Of a stretch of 64,000 nucleotides of DNA, positions 16,978 through 24,656 are shown piece after piece. Within the stretch, counting starts at the first letter, position 1; the number at the start of each line of letters is the position of its first letter. The DNA comes from Loigolactobacillus coryniformis subsp. coryniformis KCTC 3167 = DSM 20001 (GTDB taxonomy: Bacteria > Bacillota > Bacilli > Lactobacillales > Lactobacillaceae). The stretch is from the NCBI RefSeq assembly GCF_002706425.1, contig NZ_CP017713.1, positions 310,001 through 374,000 of the forward strand, in the 5' to 3' direction. The position numbers were made by a program, and so were the translations under genes. The notes under the pieces are model-generated. The model worked only from the letters and a program-made list of their open reading frames with translations. It searched no databases and had not been told where the DNA came from.

Positions 16978-17818
16978 ACGACGGCGTTACATCAAACTTC
17001 CAGCGCATGCTGAATTACAGCGACGCCGGGATCAAGTGCCAACAAATTTATGGCAACGTTGCCCAATTTGTCAGCAAACTTGCTATACCAAAGAACTCGG
17101 CCCTTTTAAAGTTTGCCCTCATTGTCATTATGGTCTGCGGCTAACAGCATGGGCGCGGTTAAAGCAATTGACCGCAACATTCACACCGTGGGATGAACAA
17201 TTGACTACACAGGATCCGCTGAACTTTCCGGGCTATGCAGAAAAGTTAGCCCGTGCTCAGGTAGTAACGCAATTAAATGATAGTGTGCTGACTGGACGTG
17301 CTAAAATTGGAACTTCGTTTTGTGCGCTAGGAATCATGGATGCTTATTTTATGATGGGCAGCATGGGGACGGTCACTGGTGAAAAAATCACACGTTTATT
17401 TGAGCGCGCGACCCAAGCGCGCTTACCGGTAGTGTTGTTCACTGCTTCTGGCGGTGCACGCATGCAGGAAGGCATTCATTCACTAATGCAAATGACAAAA
17501 ATAAGTCAAGCGGTAGCGGCACATAGCGCAGCTGGCTTACTTTATGTTGTGGTGTTGACGGATCCAACAACTGGTGGCGTGACGGCAAGTTTTGCCATGG
17601 AAGGCGATATTATTTTGGCTGAACCACATGCACTAGTTGGGTTTGCTGGTCGCCGAGTGATTGAGCAAACGATCAATGAACAATTGCCAGCTGATTTTCA
17701 GCGCGCTGAGCAGGTGCTGCAAGCAGGATTTATTGATCGTATCGTGCCCCGTGAACACTTGAAAGGTGAGTTAGCGCAGTTACTACAGTTGCATATTAGT
17801 GGAGGTGAGGTCAATTAA
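16964..17818 (+). CDS. accD: Acetyl-CoA carboxylase carboxyltransferase subunit beta
   Basis: 284 residues. A zinc ribbon (Cys33, Cys36, Cys51, Cys54: CPIC and CPHC) precedes the crotonase-fold transferase domain with FTASGGARMQEG and DPTTGGVTASFAMEGD. Forms the transferase with AccA. ATG 16964 follows AGGGGATGAG and is preferred to ATG 16955, which overlaps that site. Its stop TAA overlaps the probable accA start region. Confidence 0.95.
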   Translation: MRLFKRRRYIKLPAHAELQRRRDQVPTNLWQRCPICQQTCYTKELGPFKVCPHCHYGLRLTAWARLKQLTATFTPWDEQLTTQDPLNFPGYAEKLARAQVVTQLNDSVLTGRAKIGTSFCALGIMDAYFMMGSMGTVTGEKITRLFERATQARLPVVLFTASGGARMQEGIHSLMQMTKISQAVAAHSAAGLLYVVVLTDPTTGGVTASFAMEGDIILAEPHALVGFAGRRVIEQTINEQLPADFQRAEQVLQAGFIDRIVPREHLKGELAQLLQLHISGGEVN

Positions 17819-18590
17819 ATGGGGTAAAAAAACGGCTAACGAAATCGTTGCTGCCGCGCGTGCCACGACCAAAATAACACCGCTAGAATTGGCGTCGTTG
17901 CTCTTCACTAATTTTATTGAATTACATGGCGATCGTGCTTTAGGGGATGATCCGGCAATTTGTGGCGGCTTGGCTTACTTGGGCGCACAACCAGTAACGG
18001 TGATTGCAACCGTTAAAGGCCAACAGTTGGATCAGAAGATCACCACGCATTTTGGTAGTCCAGAACCAGCGGGTTATCGTAAAGCATTGCGGTTAATGCA
18101 ACAAGCTGCTAAATTTAATCGGCCAGTGATCAACTTAGTGGATACGCCTGGTGCTTATCCAGGTAAGGAAGCTGAGCAACATGGTCAAGGGGCCGCAATT
18201 GCGCAAACTATTTTAGCGGCCAGTCAGTTACCGGTACCGTTGATCACTATCATTACCGGTGAAGGTGGTAGTGGCGGTGCACTAGCTTTAGCCAGTGCTG
18301 ATCAAGTTTGGATGTTGGAAAATAGCATTTACGCGATTCTATCACCAGAAGGTTTTGCATCAATTTTGTGGAAGGATGCCGCGCGTGCACCCGAAGCTGC
18401 TGAATTAATGCAATTAACGCCGACCAAACTTTATCAACATGGTATTATTGATGCCATTATTCCTGAGCGGTCGCCAAAGCGTTTGGCGGCTGTGCTGCAA
18501 AAAAAGTTACAGCACGAGTTAAGTCAATTGCAATCATTGACGCCAGCGTCTTTATTGGCACAACGACAGCAAAGGTTTCGACAATATTAA
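17799..18590 (+). CDS. accA: Acetyl-CoA carboxylase carboxyltransferase subunit alpha
   Basis: About 258-263 residues, shorter than the 310-320 of Gram-negative AccA but normal for lactic acid bacteria. FIELHGDRALGDDPAICGG, NLVDTPGAYPGKEAEQHGQG, ITGEGGSGGALALA and AILSPEGFASILWKDA are signatures. The start is unsettled: the frame opens with GTG 17799 and GTG 17805, but both lie at or inside the ribosome site GGAGGTGA (17801-17808). The codon at ideal distance is ATT 17814, which overlaps the accD stop as ATTAA. Coordinates give the longest possible frame. Confidence 0.92.
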   Translation: MEVRSIKWGKKTANEIVAAARATTKITPLELASLLFTNFIELHGDRALGDDPAICGGLAYLGAQPVTVIATVKGQQLDQKITTHFGSPEPAGYRKALRLMQQAAKFNRPVINLVDTPGAYPGKEAEQHGQGAAIAQTILAASQLPVPLITIITGEGGSGGALALASADQVWMLENSIYAILSPEGFASILWKDAARAPEAAELMQLTPTKLYQHGIIDAIIPERSPKRLAAVLQKKLQHELSQLQSLTPASLLAQRQQRFRQY

Positions 18591-18622
18591 AAGGCAGCGG
18601 AAAATTTTCCGCGCCTTTTTTT
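18591..18622 (+). terminator. Terminator of the fab/acc operon
   Basis: AAGGC-GCGGAAAA pairs with TTTTCCGC-GCCTT, followed by a T-run. It closes the 10-kb operon. Confidence 0.9.
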
Positions 18623-18655
18623 AGTCTAAAAAGTAAAGCAAACCGCTTTCTTTGG

Positions 18656-18661
18656 TATAAT
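18656..18661 (+). promoter_or_regulatory. Extended -10 promoter of the 18695 gene
   Basis: TGGTATAAT (TG one base before TATAAT), about 27 bases before the ribosome site. The -35 region is weak, as is usual for extended -10 promoters. Confidence 0.55.
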
Positions 18662-18694
18662 ATAGCTATTGTAACAGAATGGAGGCAAAATTTA

Positions 18695-18916
18695 ATGGCA
18701 GTCTATCAATCATCCGTCGTACTTTCACCACAGGATTATGCACATTTAGGTGTAACCGCAGACGATTACGCAAAGCAACTAATGGCGCAACAATTCACTG
18801 AATTACTTGCTCGGACCATCACCAGCACAGAAGTGGAAGTCTACGACCGGCAAGCGCTACCAGGTAAAACAGAAGCAGTCGAATATTTTGGTCAATTAGC
18901 AGCCAAGCAATCATAA
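18695..18916 (+). CDS. Small cytoplasmic protein of unknown function
   Basis: 73 residues, no membrane segment or signal. VVLSPQDYAHLGVTADDYAKQLMAQQFTE suggests a helical acidic protein; VEVYDRQALPGKTEAVEYFGQLAAKQS follows. I do not recognise a family. Strong ribosome site TGGAGG before the ATG and a good promoter support expression. The next gene (19008) has its own promoter, so this is a single-gene unit. Confidence 0.7.
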   Translation: MAVYQSSVVLSPQDYAHLGVTADDYAKQLMAQQFTELLARTITSTEVEVYDRQALPGKTEAVEYFGQLAAKQS

Positions 18917-18929
18917 TTTGTATATTGAT

Positions 18930-18955
18930 TCTCGCTTAACGGCAACCTATAATAG
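18930..18955 (+). promoter_or_regulatory. Consensus-like promoter of the 55-residue gene
   Basis: TTGATT, 17-base spacer, TATAAT in the stretch TTGATTCTCGC...CAACCTATAAT, about 50 bases before the ATG at 19008. Confidence 0.65.
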
Positions 18956-19007
18956 ACACATCCAGCAAAAATAGGTGGGCGATTAGTTCGTAGTTGGAGG
19001 CGAGAAT

Positions 19008-19175
19008 ATGCGGAAGATCCATTTAAGGAATCGGGCTAAGGATCGTAAGTTATCTGAAACTGGGTCACACGATTTTAAAGATATGGTGCGCGCGTCGCAG
19101 CAATCAAGTCACGATTTTCGTCGCTTACAAGATAAATTTGCTAAATTGATCGTTAATTATAAAAAGAAACCATAG
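19008..19175 (+). CDS. Small basic protein of 55 residues, unknown function
   Basis: MRKIHLRNRAKDRKLSETGS opens a hydrophilic, Lys/Arg-rich chain ending KLIVNYKKKP; no cysteines, no membrane segment. Evidence that it is real: a consensus-like promoter (TTGATT-N17-TATAAT), ribosome site TTGGAGG 7 bases before the ATG, and a strong terminator 4 bases after the stop. The charge pattern could suit nucleic-acid or ribosome contact, but this is speculation and I recognise no family. Confidence 0.6.
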   Translation: MRKIHLRNRAKDRKLSETGSHDFKDMVRASQQSSHDFRRLQDKFAKLIVNYKKKP

Positions 19176-19178
19176 AAT

Positions 19179-19227
19179 TAAAAAGAAGAGCCGCTGACAA
19201 TATTATGCCAGTAGCTCTTCTTTTTAA
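19179..19227. terminator. Bidirectional terminator between the 55-residue gene and ohrR
   Basis: AAAAGAAGAGC pairs with GCTCTTCTTTT; both orientations are followed by T-runs. Confidence 0.88.
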
Positions 19228-19232
19228 CTGAT

Positions 19233-19691
19233 TTAGATTTTTAGTGTATCGGTGTTTTCTGTAAATTGTTGTAAGTGAGCAGTGATCAGATCGACTTCTT
19301 TTTTCAGGTCGTTATACTGTTCCGGCGTGAAGTTAAGGTGAGTCAAACAGTTATTAACCCGATCGTAAATTGTATCGCGTTGTGATAATGCTTTTTGTGT
19401 CAAATGGATCAAGACACGACGTTCATCCACCGTATCCCGCCGCCGTTCGACCCAATCGTCCTTCTCTAAGCGCTTCAATAGCGGGGTCAGTGTACCGCTA
19501 TCAAGGTTAAGGTAATGACCAAGATCATTGACGGTTAAGGTATCATGTTCCCACAACGTTAATAACACAATAAATTGCGGATAAGTTAAATGGAAAGGTG
19601 CCAAGGCAGTTGCATAGTATTTATTATATTGTTTTTGCGCCGTGTAAAGTGAAAAGCAAAGTTGCTCTTCCAAACGAATTGGCTTTGTCAT
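19233..19691 (-). CDS. OhrR-type MarR regulator
   Basis: 152 residues matching the organic peroxide sensor OhrR: LEEQLCFSLYTAQKQYNKYY carries the reactive Cys12, followed by LTYPQFIVLLTLWEHDTLTVNDLG, LDSGTLTPLLKRLEKDDWVERRR (recognition helix) and DERRVLIHLTQKA (wing). OhrR represses the peroxidase gene ohr until Cys is oxidised. No ohr lies in this window, so the target must be elsewhere. ATG at 19691 with GGGG about 7 bases upstream. A perfect 7+5+7 palindrome upstream is a possible autoregulatory site. Confidence 0.85.
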   Translation of the reverse strand: MTKPIRLEEQLCFSLYTAQKQYNKYYATALAPFHLTYPQFIVLLTLWEHDTLTVNDLGHYLNLDSGTLTPLLKRLEKDDWVERRRDTVDERRVLIHLTQKALSQRDTIYDRVNNCLTHLNFTPEQYNDLKKEVDLITAHLQQFTENTDTLKI

Positions 19692-19725
19692 AATATGTCC
19701 CCCTATTTCACAATTAAGGCTGTCG

Positions 19726-19744
19726 ATCAGTAAAAACTACTGAT
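19726..19744. promoter_or_regulatory. Palindrome upstream of ohrR, possible operator
   Basis: ATCAGTA-AAAAC-TACTGAT, perfect arms, ending 35 bases before the ohrR start. Further upstream TGTGAC/GTCACA occurs four times (19749, 19776, 19806, 19822), two of them forming GTCACAAA-N6-TTTGTGAC. Confidence 0.4.
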
Positions 19745-19937
19745 AAATGCTGTGACCATTCTTGTGCCGAAAATCATGTCACAAAAAACTCGGCTCGATT
19801 AGCTGGTCACAAAGTACCTTTTGTGACTTAAAAAACGGTTCAACTTGGCTCTGTATTATATTTTACACAACTTTATTGTATTAGTCAGCACCTTTGCTCA
19901 ATTATTATTGAAAACTCAATTAGTAACGCTTTTGCAT

Positions 19938-19973
19938 GAAAAAAACTGGGTCATATTTAATGGCCCAGTTTTA
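19938..19973 (-). terminator. Terminator of the MerR/RacA-like gene
   Basis: On the minus strand AAAACTGGG pairs with CCCAGTTTT followed by further T, 15 bases after the stop at 19989. Confidence 0.8.
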
Positions 19974-19988
19974 CTGATGACGTTATCT

Positions 19989-20678
19989 TTAATCGCGCCC
20001 AAAAAATTTCGCCCAAAAGCTTTTCTTTGGAGCAGTGATTGCGGAAGAGCTGGCCATTGATAGGCTGGACGCCGAAGCCGGCTTAGGCGCTTGACTTGCA
20101 GTGCTGGTTGCCGAAGCAGCACTTGGTGCAACCGCTGCGCTGCTAGTAGCAACTGATTGACTGGCTGCAGTGGTGCTAGCGGCATTACGAACTTCGATTG
20201 CTTTCAGCAAATGTTCGTAATTATGATTGGTTTCGTCTAATTGTGTTTTCAATTGGTGGATCTGGGTGACTACTTCAGCGTTTTGATCAGTCAGCTGTTT
20301 CAATGTATAAAGAATCGGCGCTAGACTATCGCTGCTGATCTGTGGCGTTGCACTAGTAGCTGCAGTAGTTGCTGGTACTGTTGCGGCGCTAGATTCTGCA
20401 GGCTCAGCAGATTTAATGATCTGTTGTTCAAAAACCTCACTGATTGCGTCTTTTAAAGTCTTGCTATGTTCTTTTTTTATTTGATTCACTCGGGCGAGAT
20501 CAGCAATGTTTTGCGCCGAATATAGGCGACCGTTGTTCTGATCACGATGAAAATAATCCGCACGTCCAGTTGTTTTCTCAACTAATCCAGAATAAGCACG
20601 CAAAGTTTGAGGGCTAATATCTAATTCGTCGGCTGCTTGTCTAGGTGTTTGATACTCCTGACCCGAAACGTTTTTCAT
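19989..20678 (-). CDS. MerR-like DNA-binding protein with low-complexity linker and amphipathic C-terminal tail
   Basis: 229 residues. About 8-75: MerR-type helix-turn-helix (TPRQAADELDISPQTLRAYS, GRLYSAQNIADLARVNQIKK). About 76-170: helices likely to coil (LKQLTDQNAEVVTQIHQLKTQLDE). About 170-215: Ala/Ser/Thr-rich linker. The last residues, KKSFWAKFFGRD, form a basic amphipathic helix like membrane-binding tails. The architecture recalls RacA/DUF3967 proteins that tie DNA to the membrane, so a chromosome-organising role is inferred, not shown. ATG behind AAGGATG. Palindrome TAAGCGCGCTTA lies 32 bases upstream. Confidence 0.65.
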   Translation of the reverse strand: MKNVSGQEYQTPRQAADELDISPQTLRAYSGLVEKTTGRADYFHRDQNNGRLYSAQNIADLARVNQIKKEHSKTLKDAISEVFEQQIIKSAEPAESSAATVPATTAATSATPQISSDSLAPILYTLKQLTDQNAEVVTQIHQLKTQLDETNHNYEHLLKAIEVRNAASTTAASQSVATSSAAVAPSAASATSTASQAPKPASASSLSMASSSAITAPKKSFWAKFFGRD

Positions 20679-20709
20679 GAAAAATCATCCTTTTTAATTA
20701 ATAGCTGGT

Positions 20710-20721
20710 TAAGCGCGCTTA
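20710..20721. promoter_or_regulatory. 12-bp palindrome upstream of the MerR-like gene
   Basis: TAAGCGCGCTTA. The same core AGCGCGCTTA recurs at 20792-20801 and a shorter TAAGCGCTTA at 21322-21331. Could be a binding site of the adjacent regulator. Confidence 0.4.
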
Positions 20722-20798
20722 GAACGGCGCTTGATTAATTATACCGCACTAACTAAGACTTGTCAGGCAGTTTTGGCTAAAGAAATCACCTAGCGCGC

Positions 20799-21038
20799 TT
20801 AGTTTTGCTTTTGGCGCTGACGATAAAAGCTGATCAAGGTCATCAAGATAACAAAACTGAAGCCAAAGAAAACCGCGACAGCCTTACCAACCGCAACCAA
20901 GCCATTGATCTCTAAGGCACAATAATAAGCAAAATAAGCAATGACATTAACAACTAGACTGGCTAAACTATTCAATTTAAGTGTGGTCAGGATACCAATA
21001 ATAATAAAACCGATCGTACATAATAAGGATAAAAGCAT
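20799..21038 (-). CDS. Small membrane protein of unknown function
   Basis: 79 residues with three hydrophobic stretches (about 1-18, 26-42 and 48-71) and a positively charged end FYRQRQKQN. ATG behind AGAGAGGTG. No family recognised. It lies 120 bases upstream of the MerR-like gene on the same strand and could share a transcript with it. Confidence 0.6.
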   Translation of the reverse strand: MLLSLLCTIGFIIIGILTTLKLNSLASLVVNVIAYFAYYCALEINGLVAVGKAVAVFFGFSFVILMTLISFYRQRQKQN

Positions 21039-21363
21039 ACATAAACACCTCTCTGCTCATTTTTGTGTCTAAAATACTGGCTATTACAGTGCTGCGACTT
21101 AAACTTGCCGGGTTTTTAACGAAGACTAATCTGCGCCTACTTATTATTTTTTACCCTGTTGCTAGAATGGCCGGCATCTGTAATGTAAAAGTTAACTGCG
21201 TTATTATTTTCTAATAGTGTTAGGATGAACGTATTGAAAATTATATTTTTAATATTCTTTAGCTAGCGTAACAGGATTCGTGAAAAAATTCCATAGGTAG
21301 CTGCTTTCTGTTACAATGGAGTAAGCGCTTAAGCTGAAATTCATAAATAGTGAGGTTTTTTCG
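21039..21363. other. Intergenic region between divergent genes
   Basis: 325 bases, AT-rich, no ORF of note. A probable plus-strand promoter for the XRE gene is TTCCAT-N17-TACAAT ending near 21316, followed by the palindrome TAAGCGCTTA (21322-21331), which lies where an operator would. Confidence 0.4.
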
Positions 21364-21888
21364 ATGGCAGAAGTTTCGGGCATTGAGGGCTTGAGCAGAC
21401 GGCAAGAGAATATATTAGAACTTGCAGCGCAACTAGTAAAATTACGTGAACAAAAAGGCATTTCTCGTGAAGAATTGGCGAAAAAAACTAATATGACACC
21501 GGCGATGGTCGCACGAGTAGAAAACTTAGAATATTTACCAACGCTCAAGACATTATCTAAAATGGCGATCGGGCTTGATTTAAAATTAGGCTGGATCGAT
21601 AATACGACTGGCCAACAATCGATTGCCAAAGTTGAACTACCACCAACTTGGAAAGACGAAAATTTGGCGATCGATCGTGTAGAATTGGCGCGCGCGGAGG
21701 ATAATTTACAGCGCTTAACGCTTAGTCCCAGTGATCATTTACGAGTGAAGCCAGCACCAGTACAAGCCGACGTTGCGGATCTGATTTTGGAACAAAAAGG
21801 TCAGGTCCGGATGATTGCGAGTGCCATTCCGCTGCTTCAAGCCGAATTACTGCAGCGACGTCTAACTCGCCAATATGAACTTAAATAA
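21364..21888 (+). CDS. XRE-family helix-turn-helix protein
   Basis: 174 residues. About 15-75 is a classic XRE/Cro domain: LAAQLVKLREQKGISREELAKKTNM, TPAMVARVENLEYLPTLKTLSKMAIGLDLKLGW. The C-terminal 100 residues (RVELARAEDNLQRLTLSPSDH and onward) match nothing I know and may bind a ligand or partner. ATG behind GTGAGG. Single gene; no toxin or phage gene adjoins it, so antitoxin or phage repressor roles are not supported. Confidence 0.75.
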   Translation: MAEVSGIEGLSRRQENILELAAQLVKLREQKGISREELAKKTNMTPAMVARVENLEYLPTLKTLSKMAIGLDLKLGWIDNTTGQQSIAKVELPPTWKDENLAIDRVELARAEDNLQRLTLSPSDHLRVKPAPVQADVADLILEQKGQVRMIASAIPLLQAELLQRRLTRQYELK

Positions 21889-22011
21889 TTGAGCAGAACA
21901 TTTGCTGGTAAAATTTGTGTTGTGTACAATGTAATTGCTGGATGAGAATAACTTCAGTCGCAACGGTTAAACTATGGGCAATGATCATAGTGAGAGAATG
22001 GAGGAATCTGA

Positions 22012-22377
22012 ATGTTTTTAACTATTACAGATGCAGCAAAAGAAAAATTAGCAAAATATTTAGTCGCCGATAAACAAATTATCTTAGATCTTGATGATGG
22101 TGTTGGTAAATTTTCCAAGGTTGGCTCCTGTGCGTTAAATCTCAGTTATCGCTTATTGATCGTTGATGCAGCTGAAGATATCAGTGAAGATTATTCTGGT
22201 ACGCTGGACAGCACAGTTGGCACTTTGCGCATTAAGCCGTACTCGACACAATATCTGGATGAAGATATGCGGTTGGATGTTAATCCGCGGCTTAATACAT
22301 TAGGCTTATTCAGTGAAAGTGAACAAATGGACCCTAACGTGAATATTGTTGATATTACTAAAGAAATCAATGCTTAA
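22012..22377 (+). CDS. HesB/IscA-like core domain protein, iron-sulfur biosynthesis family
   Basis: 121 residues. Begins MFLTITDAAKEKLAKYL as HesB/IscA-like domains do and ends in ITKEINA. The three conserved cysteines of true A-type carriers are missing; only one Cys (VGSCALN) is present. This divergent group is common in lactobacilli and is annotated by similarity as iron-sulfur biosynthesis; a real cluster-carrier role is doubtful. ATG behind AATGGAGG. Own terminator. Confidence 0.7.
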   Translation: MFLTITDAAKEKLAKYLVADKQIILDLDDGVGKFSKVGSCALNLSYRLLIVDAAEDISEDYSGTLDSTVGTLRIKPYSTQYLDEDMRLDVNPRLNTLGLFSESEQMDPNVNIVDITKEINA

Positions 22378-22390
22378 ATTGGTGATAATA

Positions 22391-22421
22391 AGCGGCTGCC
22401 TATGAGGTAGTCGTTTTTTTT
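22391..22421 (+). terminator. Intrinsic terminator
   Basis: CGGCTGCC/GGTAGTCG stem with G-U pairs, then TTTTTTTT. Confidence 0.75.
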
Positions 22422-22569
22422 GCTGCGTTTTGTTTTTTTATAATGAAATCGATTGCATTTTAAATGGAATAGACTATGCTGGGTGTAGCTTTAGTTTATG
22501 TCGTGTTTTTTGCCGCAATAACGGTCGATACTAGGCACACTTAAATTTTTAACTTTAAAAGGAGGCTTC

Positions 22570-22794
22570 ATGATGAAATTACTTGGGAGTTTAGTGATCA
22601 TTGTTGCTAGTTTAGGCATTATCTATGGTGGATTACGTTATATACGTTTCAGTAAAGCTGCTTTTGCTAAAGCCAACGTTAAAGTTGATTTTACTAAAAC
22701 GCCAGCTGCGGTCGGTTTTGCGCCGGGTATTATTGGTGCGATCATCATGCTAGTCGGTTTTGCAGGCTGTGTTTGGGGCTTAATGTTATTCTAA
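22570..22794 (+). CDS. Small membrane protein of unknown function
   Basis: 74 residues with two membrane helices (about 3-22 and 51-72) separated by a basic loop RFSKAAFAKANVKVDFTKT. ATG 22570 or the adjacent ATG 22573 behind AAGGAGG; the second has the better spacing. Own terminator. No family recognised. Confidence 0.65.
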   Translation: MMKLLGSLVIIVASLGIIYGGLRYIRFSKAAFAKANVKVDFTKTPAAVGFAPGIIGAIIMLVGFAGCVWGLMLF

Positions 22795-22803
22795 TCTTGT
22801 TTT

Positions 22804-22834
22804 GGGAACCAGCATTAGTTGGTCCTTTTTTATT
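22804..22834 (+). terminator. Intrinsic terminator
   Basis: GGAACCAG/TTGGTCC imperfect stem followed by TTTTTT. Confidence 0.65.
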
Positions 22835-22894
22835 TTCTTAGTTCTATGCTATGATTAAATTTATGAAAGCGGATCAATATTTGGAGGATGAGTA

Positions 22895-23713
22895 ATGTAT
22901 AAACTGATCGTATGTGATTTAGATGAAACTTTATTGGATCGTGACGCACGAATTTCGAAACAAAATGAACAGGCAATCAAGACGTTTGTTGCGCAAGGTG
23001 GCCATTTTGTGCCGAATACTGGGCGTAGTTTTTTATCGATCCAAGATGATTTGCAGCAATTAGGCTTGTTGCAGCAGCCAGGTCAATACGTTATTTCCTA
23101 TAATGGCGGTGCAATTGTGGAGAATGCCGGTAACCAGGTTTTGACGACCAATCCGCTTGATTTTGCCACCGTTAAGAAGATCTATGATATTGCCCGTGCA
23201 GAGCAGGTCAGCGGGCATATTTACACGTTGGAAAATCTGTATGTTTGGCAGCCAAGTGTGGCGGAACGGCAGTATTTGGATCAGCGTGGGGTTAAATATA
23301 TGCCGGTGCCTGATGACAGCTTAGACTTTTTGCGCACGCAACCGTTGATGAAAATTATTTTACAGGATGACGATCCGGCACGACGTGAAGCGCTTGGTCA
23401 AGCAATTCCTAAACAGGTAACAACACCGCTAGCAACGACTTTTTCATCAGGTCGTTATGTTGAATTTAATCACGTGGCTGCGGATAAAGGTAAGGCAACG
23501 CTGCAATTGGCAGCTAAATTAGGGGTTAAGCCGGATGAGATCATGGCGCTAGGCGATAATAGTAATGATCTGGCCATGATCACTGCCGCTGGGCTAGGCG
23601 TTAGTGTGCAAAATGGAACAGATGTGGTCAAGGCGGCGGCTGACTATGTGACGACCGCAGACCATGCGCATAGTGCCGTGGCTGAGGCAATTGAAAAGTT
23701 TGCCTTGCACTAA
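22895..23713 (+). CDS. Cof-type HAD hydrolase
   Basis: 272 residues. CDLDETLLDRDARIS carries nucleophile Asp8 and acid Asp10; TGRSF is motif II, Lys in VAADKGKATLQLA motif III, and LGDNSNDLAMI motif IV. Cof proteins dephosphorylate sugar phosphates or pyridoxal phosphate; YidA-like, but the substrate is not deducible. ATG behind TTTGGAGG. The aldo-keto reductase follows after 53 bases. Confidence 0.9.
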   Translation: MYKLIVCDLDETLLDRDARISKQNEQAIKTFVAQGGHFVPNTGRSFLSIQDDLQQLGLLQQPGQYVISYNGGAIVENAGNQVLTTNPLDFATVKKIYDIARAEQVSGHIYTLENLYVWQPSVAERQYLDQRGVKYMPVPDDSLDFLRTQPLMKIILQDDDPARREALGQAIPKQVTTPLATTFSSGRYVEFNHVAADKGKATLQLAAKLGVKPDEIMALGDNSNDLAMITAAGLGVSVQNGTDVVKAAADYVTTADHAHSAVAEAIEKFALH

Positions 23714-23766
23714 AAAATTGGTTATGCTGAAACTGGTTTGAAACAACACAGAAGGGAAGTTATTTT

Positions 23767-24615
23767 ATGGGACAAACGATTCCAGAAGTTACGCTAAATA
23801 ATGGTGTTAAAATGCCACAATTTGGTTTAGGTGTATTTAAAGTTGATAATGCCGCTGATATTAAAAATTCGATCAAGTGGGCGTTGGCTGACGGTTATCG
23901 CCTGATCGATACGGCTATGATCTATCAAAATGAGCAATGGGTTGGCGAAGCAATCAAGGAAAGTGGCGTGCCACGTGAAGACTTGTTTATCACTTCAAAA
24001 TTGTGGAACTCAGATCGTGGCTATGAGGGCACAAAGGCAGCATTCGCAGCAAGTTTACAGCGTTTAGGCTTAGATTACTTGGATCTATATTTGATCCACT
24101 GGCCAGCTGATGGTTATGTTGAATCGTGGCGGGCAATGACTGATCTCTATCATGAAGGTAAAATTCGGGCGATCGGTGTTTCTAATTTTGAACCCCATCA
24201 TATCGATGACTTATTAGCACATTCCGATGTGGTTCCAGTGGTTGATCAGATCGAAACGCATCCACTCTTCCAGCAAAAGGAATTGCATCGTTATTTAGCC
24301 AATCATCAGATCGTCCATGAAGCTTGGGGACCTCTAGGCCAAGGTAAGAGTAATATTTTGGTGGATCCGGTTTTAACTAAGATCGCTGCTAAATATAATA
24401 AAACCACCGCACAAGTTGTTTTGCGCTGGCATATTGACCGTGGGGTAATCGTTATTCCTAAGTCGATTCATGAACAACGTCTGGCCGAAAATGCCAATAT
24501 TTTTGACTTCGCGTTAACTGATGAAGAAATGCAGGCTATCGCTGGATTAGATCAAAATAAGCGTTTAAGCCGTGATCCAGACGATACAGAATGGTTGAAA
24601 AAAACGCAAGAATAA
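23767..24615 (+). CDS. Aldo/keto reductase
   Basis: 282 residues, NADPH-dependent TIM barrel. Catalytic tetrad Asp48, Tyr53, Lys78, His111 (DTAMIYQNE, ITSKLWN, LIHWPADG) and IGVSNFEPHHIDDL are all present; IPKSIHEQRLAENANIF binds the cofactor. Closest to the family that includes 2,5-diketo-gluconate reductases and glyoxal/methylglyoxal reductases. ATG behind AGAAGGGAAG. Confidence 0.92.
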   Translation: MGQTIPEVTLNNGVKMPQFGLGVFKVDNAADIKNSIKWALADGYRLIDTAMIYQNEQWVGEAIKESGVPREDLFITSKLWNSDRGYEGTKAAFAASLQRLGLDYLDLYLIHWPADGYVESWRAMTDLYHEGKIRAIGVSNFEPHHIDDLLAHSDVVPVVDQIETHPLFQQKELHRYLANHQIVHEAWGPLGQGKSNILVDPVLTKIAAKYNKTTAQVVLRWHIDRGVIVIPKSIHEQRLAENANIFDFALTDEEMQAIAGLDQNKRLSRDPDDTEWLKKTQE

Positions 24616-24616
24616 G

Positions 24617-24656
24617 TAAAATGGGCCGCTGACTTAATGTCAGTGACCCATTTTTT
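24617..24656. terminator. Bidirectional terminator
   Basis: AAAATGGG(CC)GCTGAC pairs with GTCAGTGACCCATTTT, between convergent genes. Confidence 0.85.

Noticed and set aside
21364-21888. XRE protein as antitoxin or prophage repressor
   Set aside because: No toxin-like partner, integrase or divergent Cro gene on either side.
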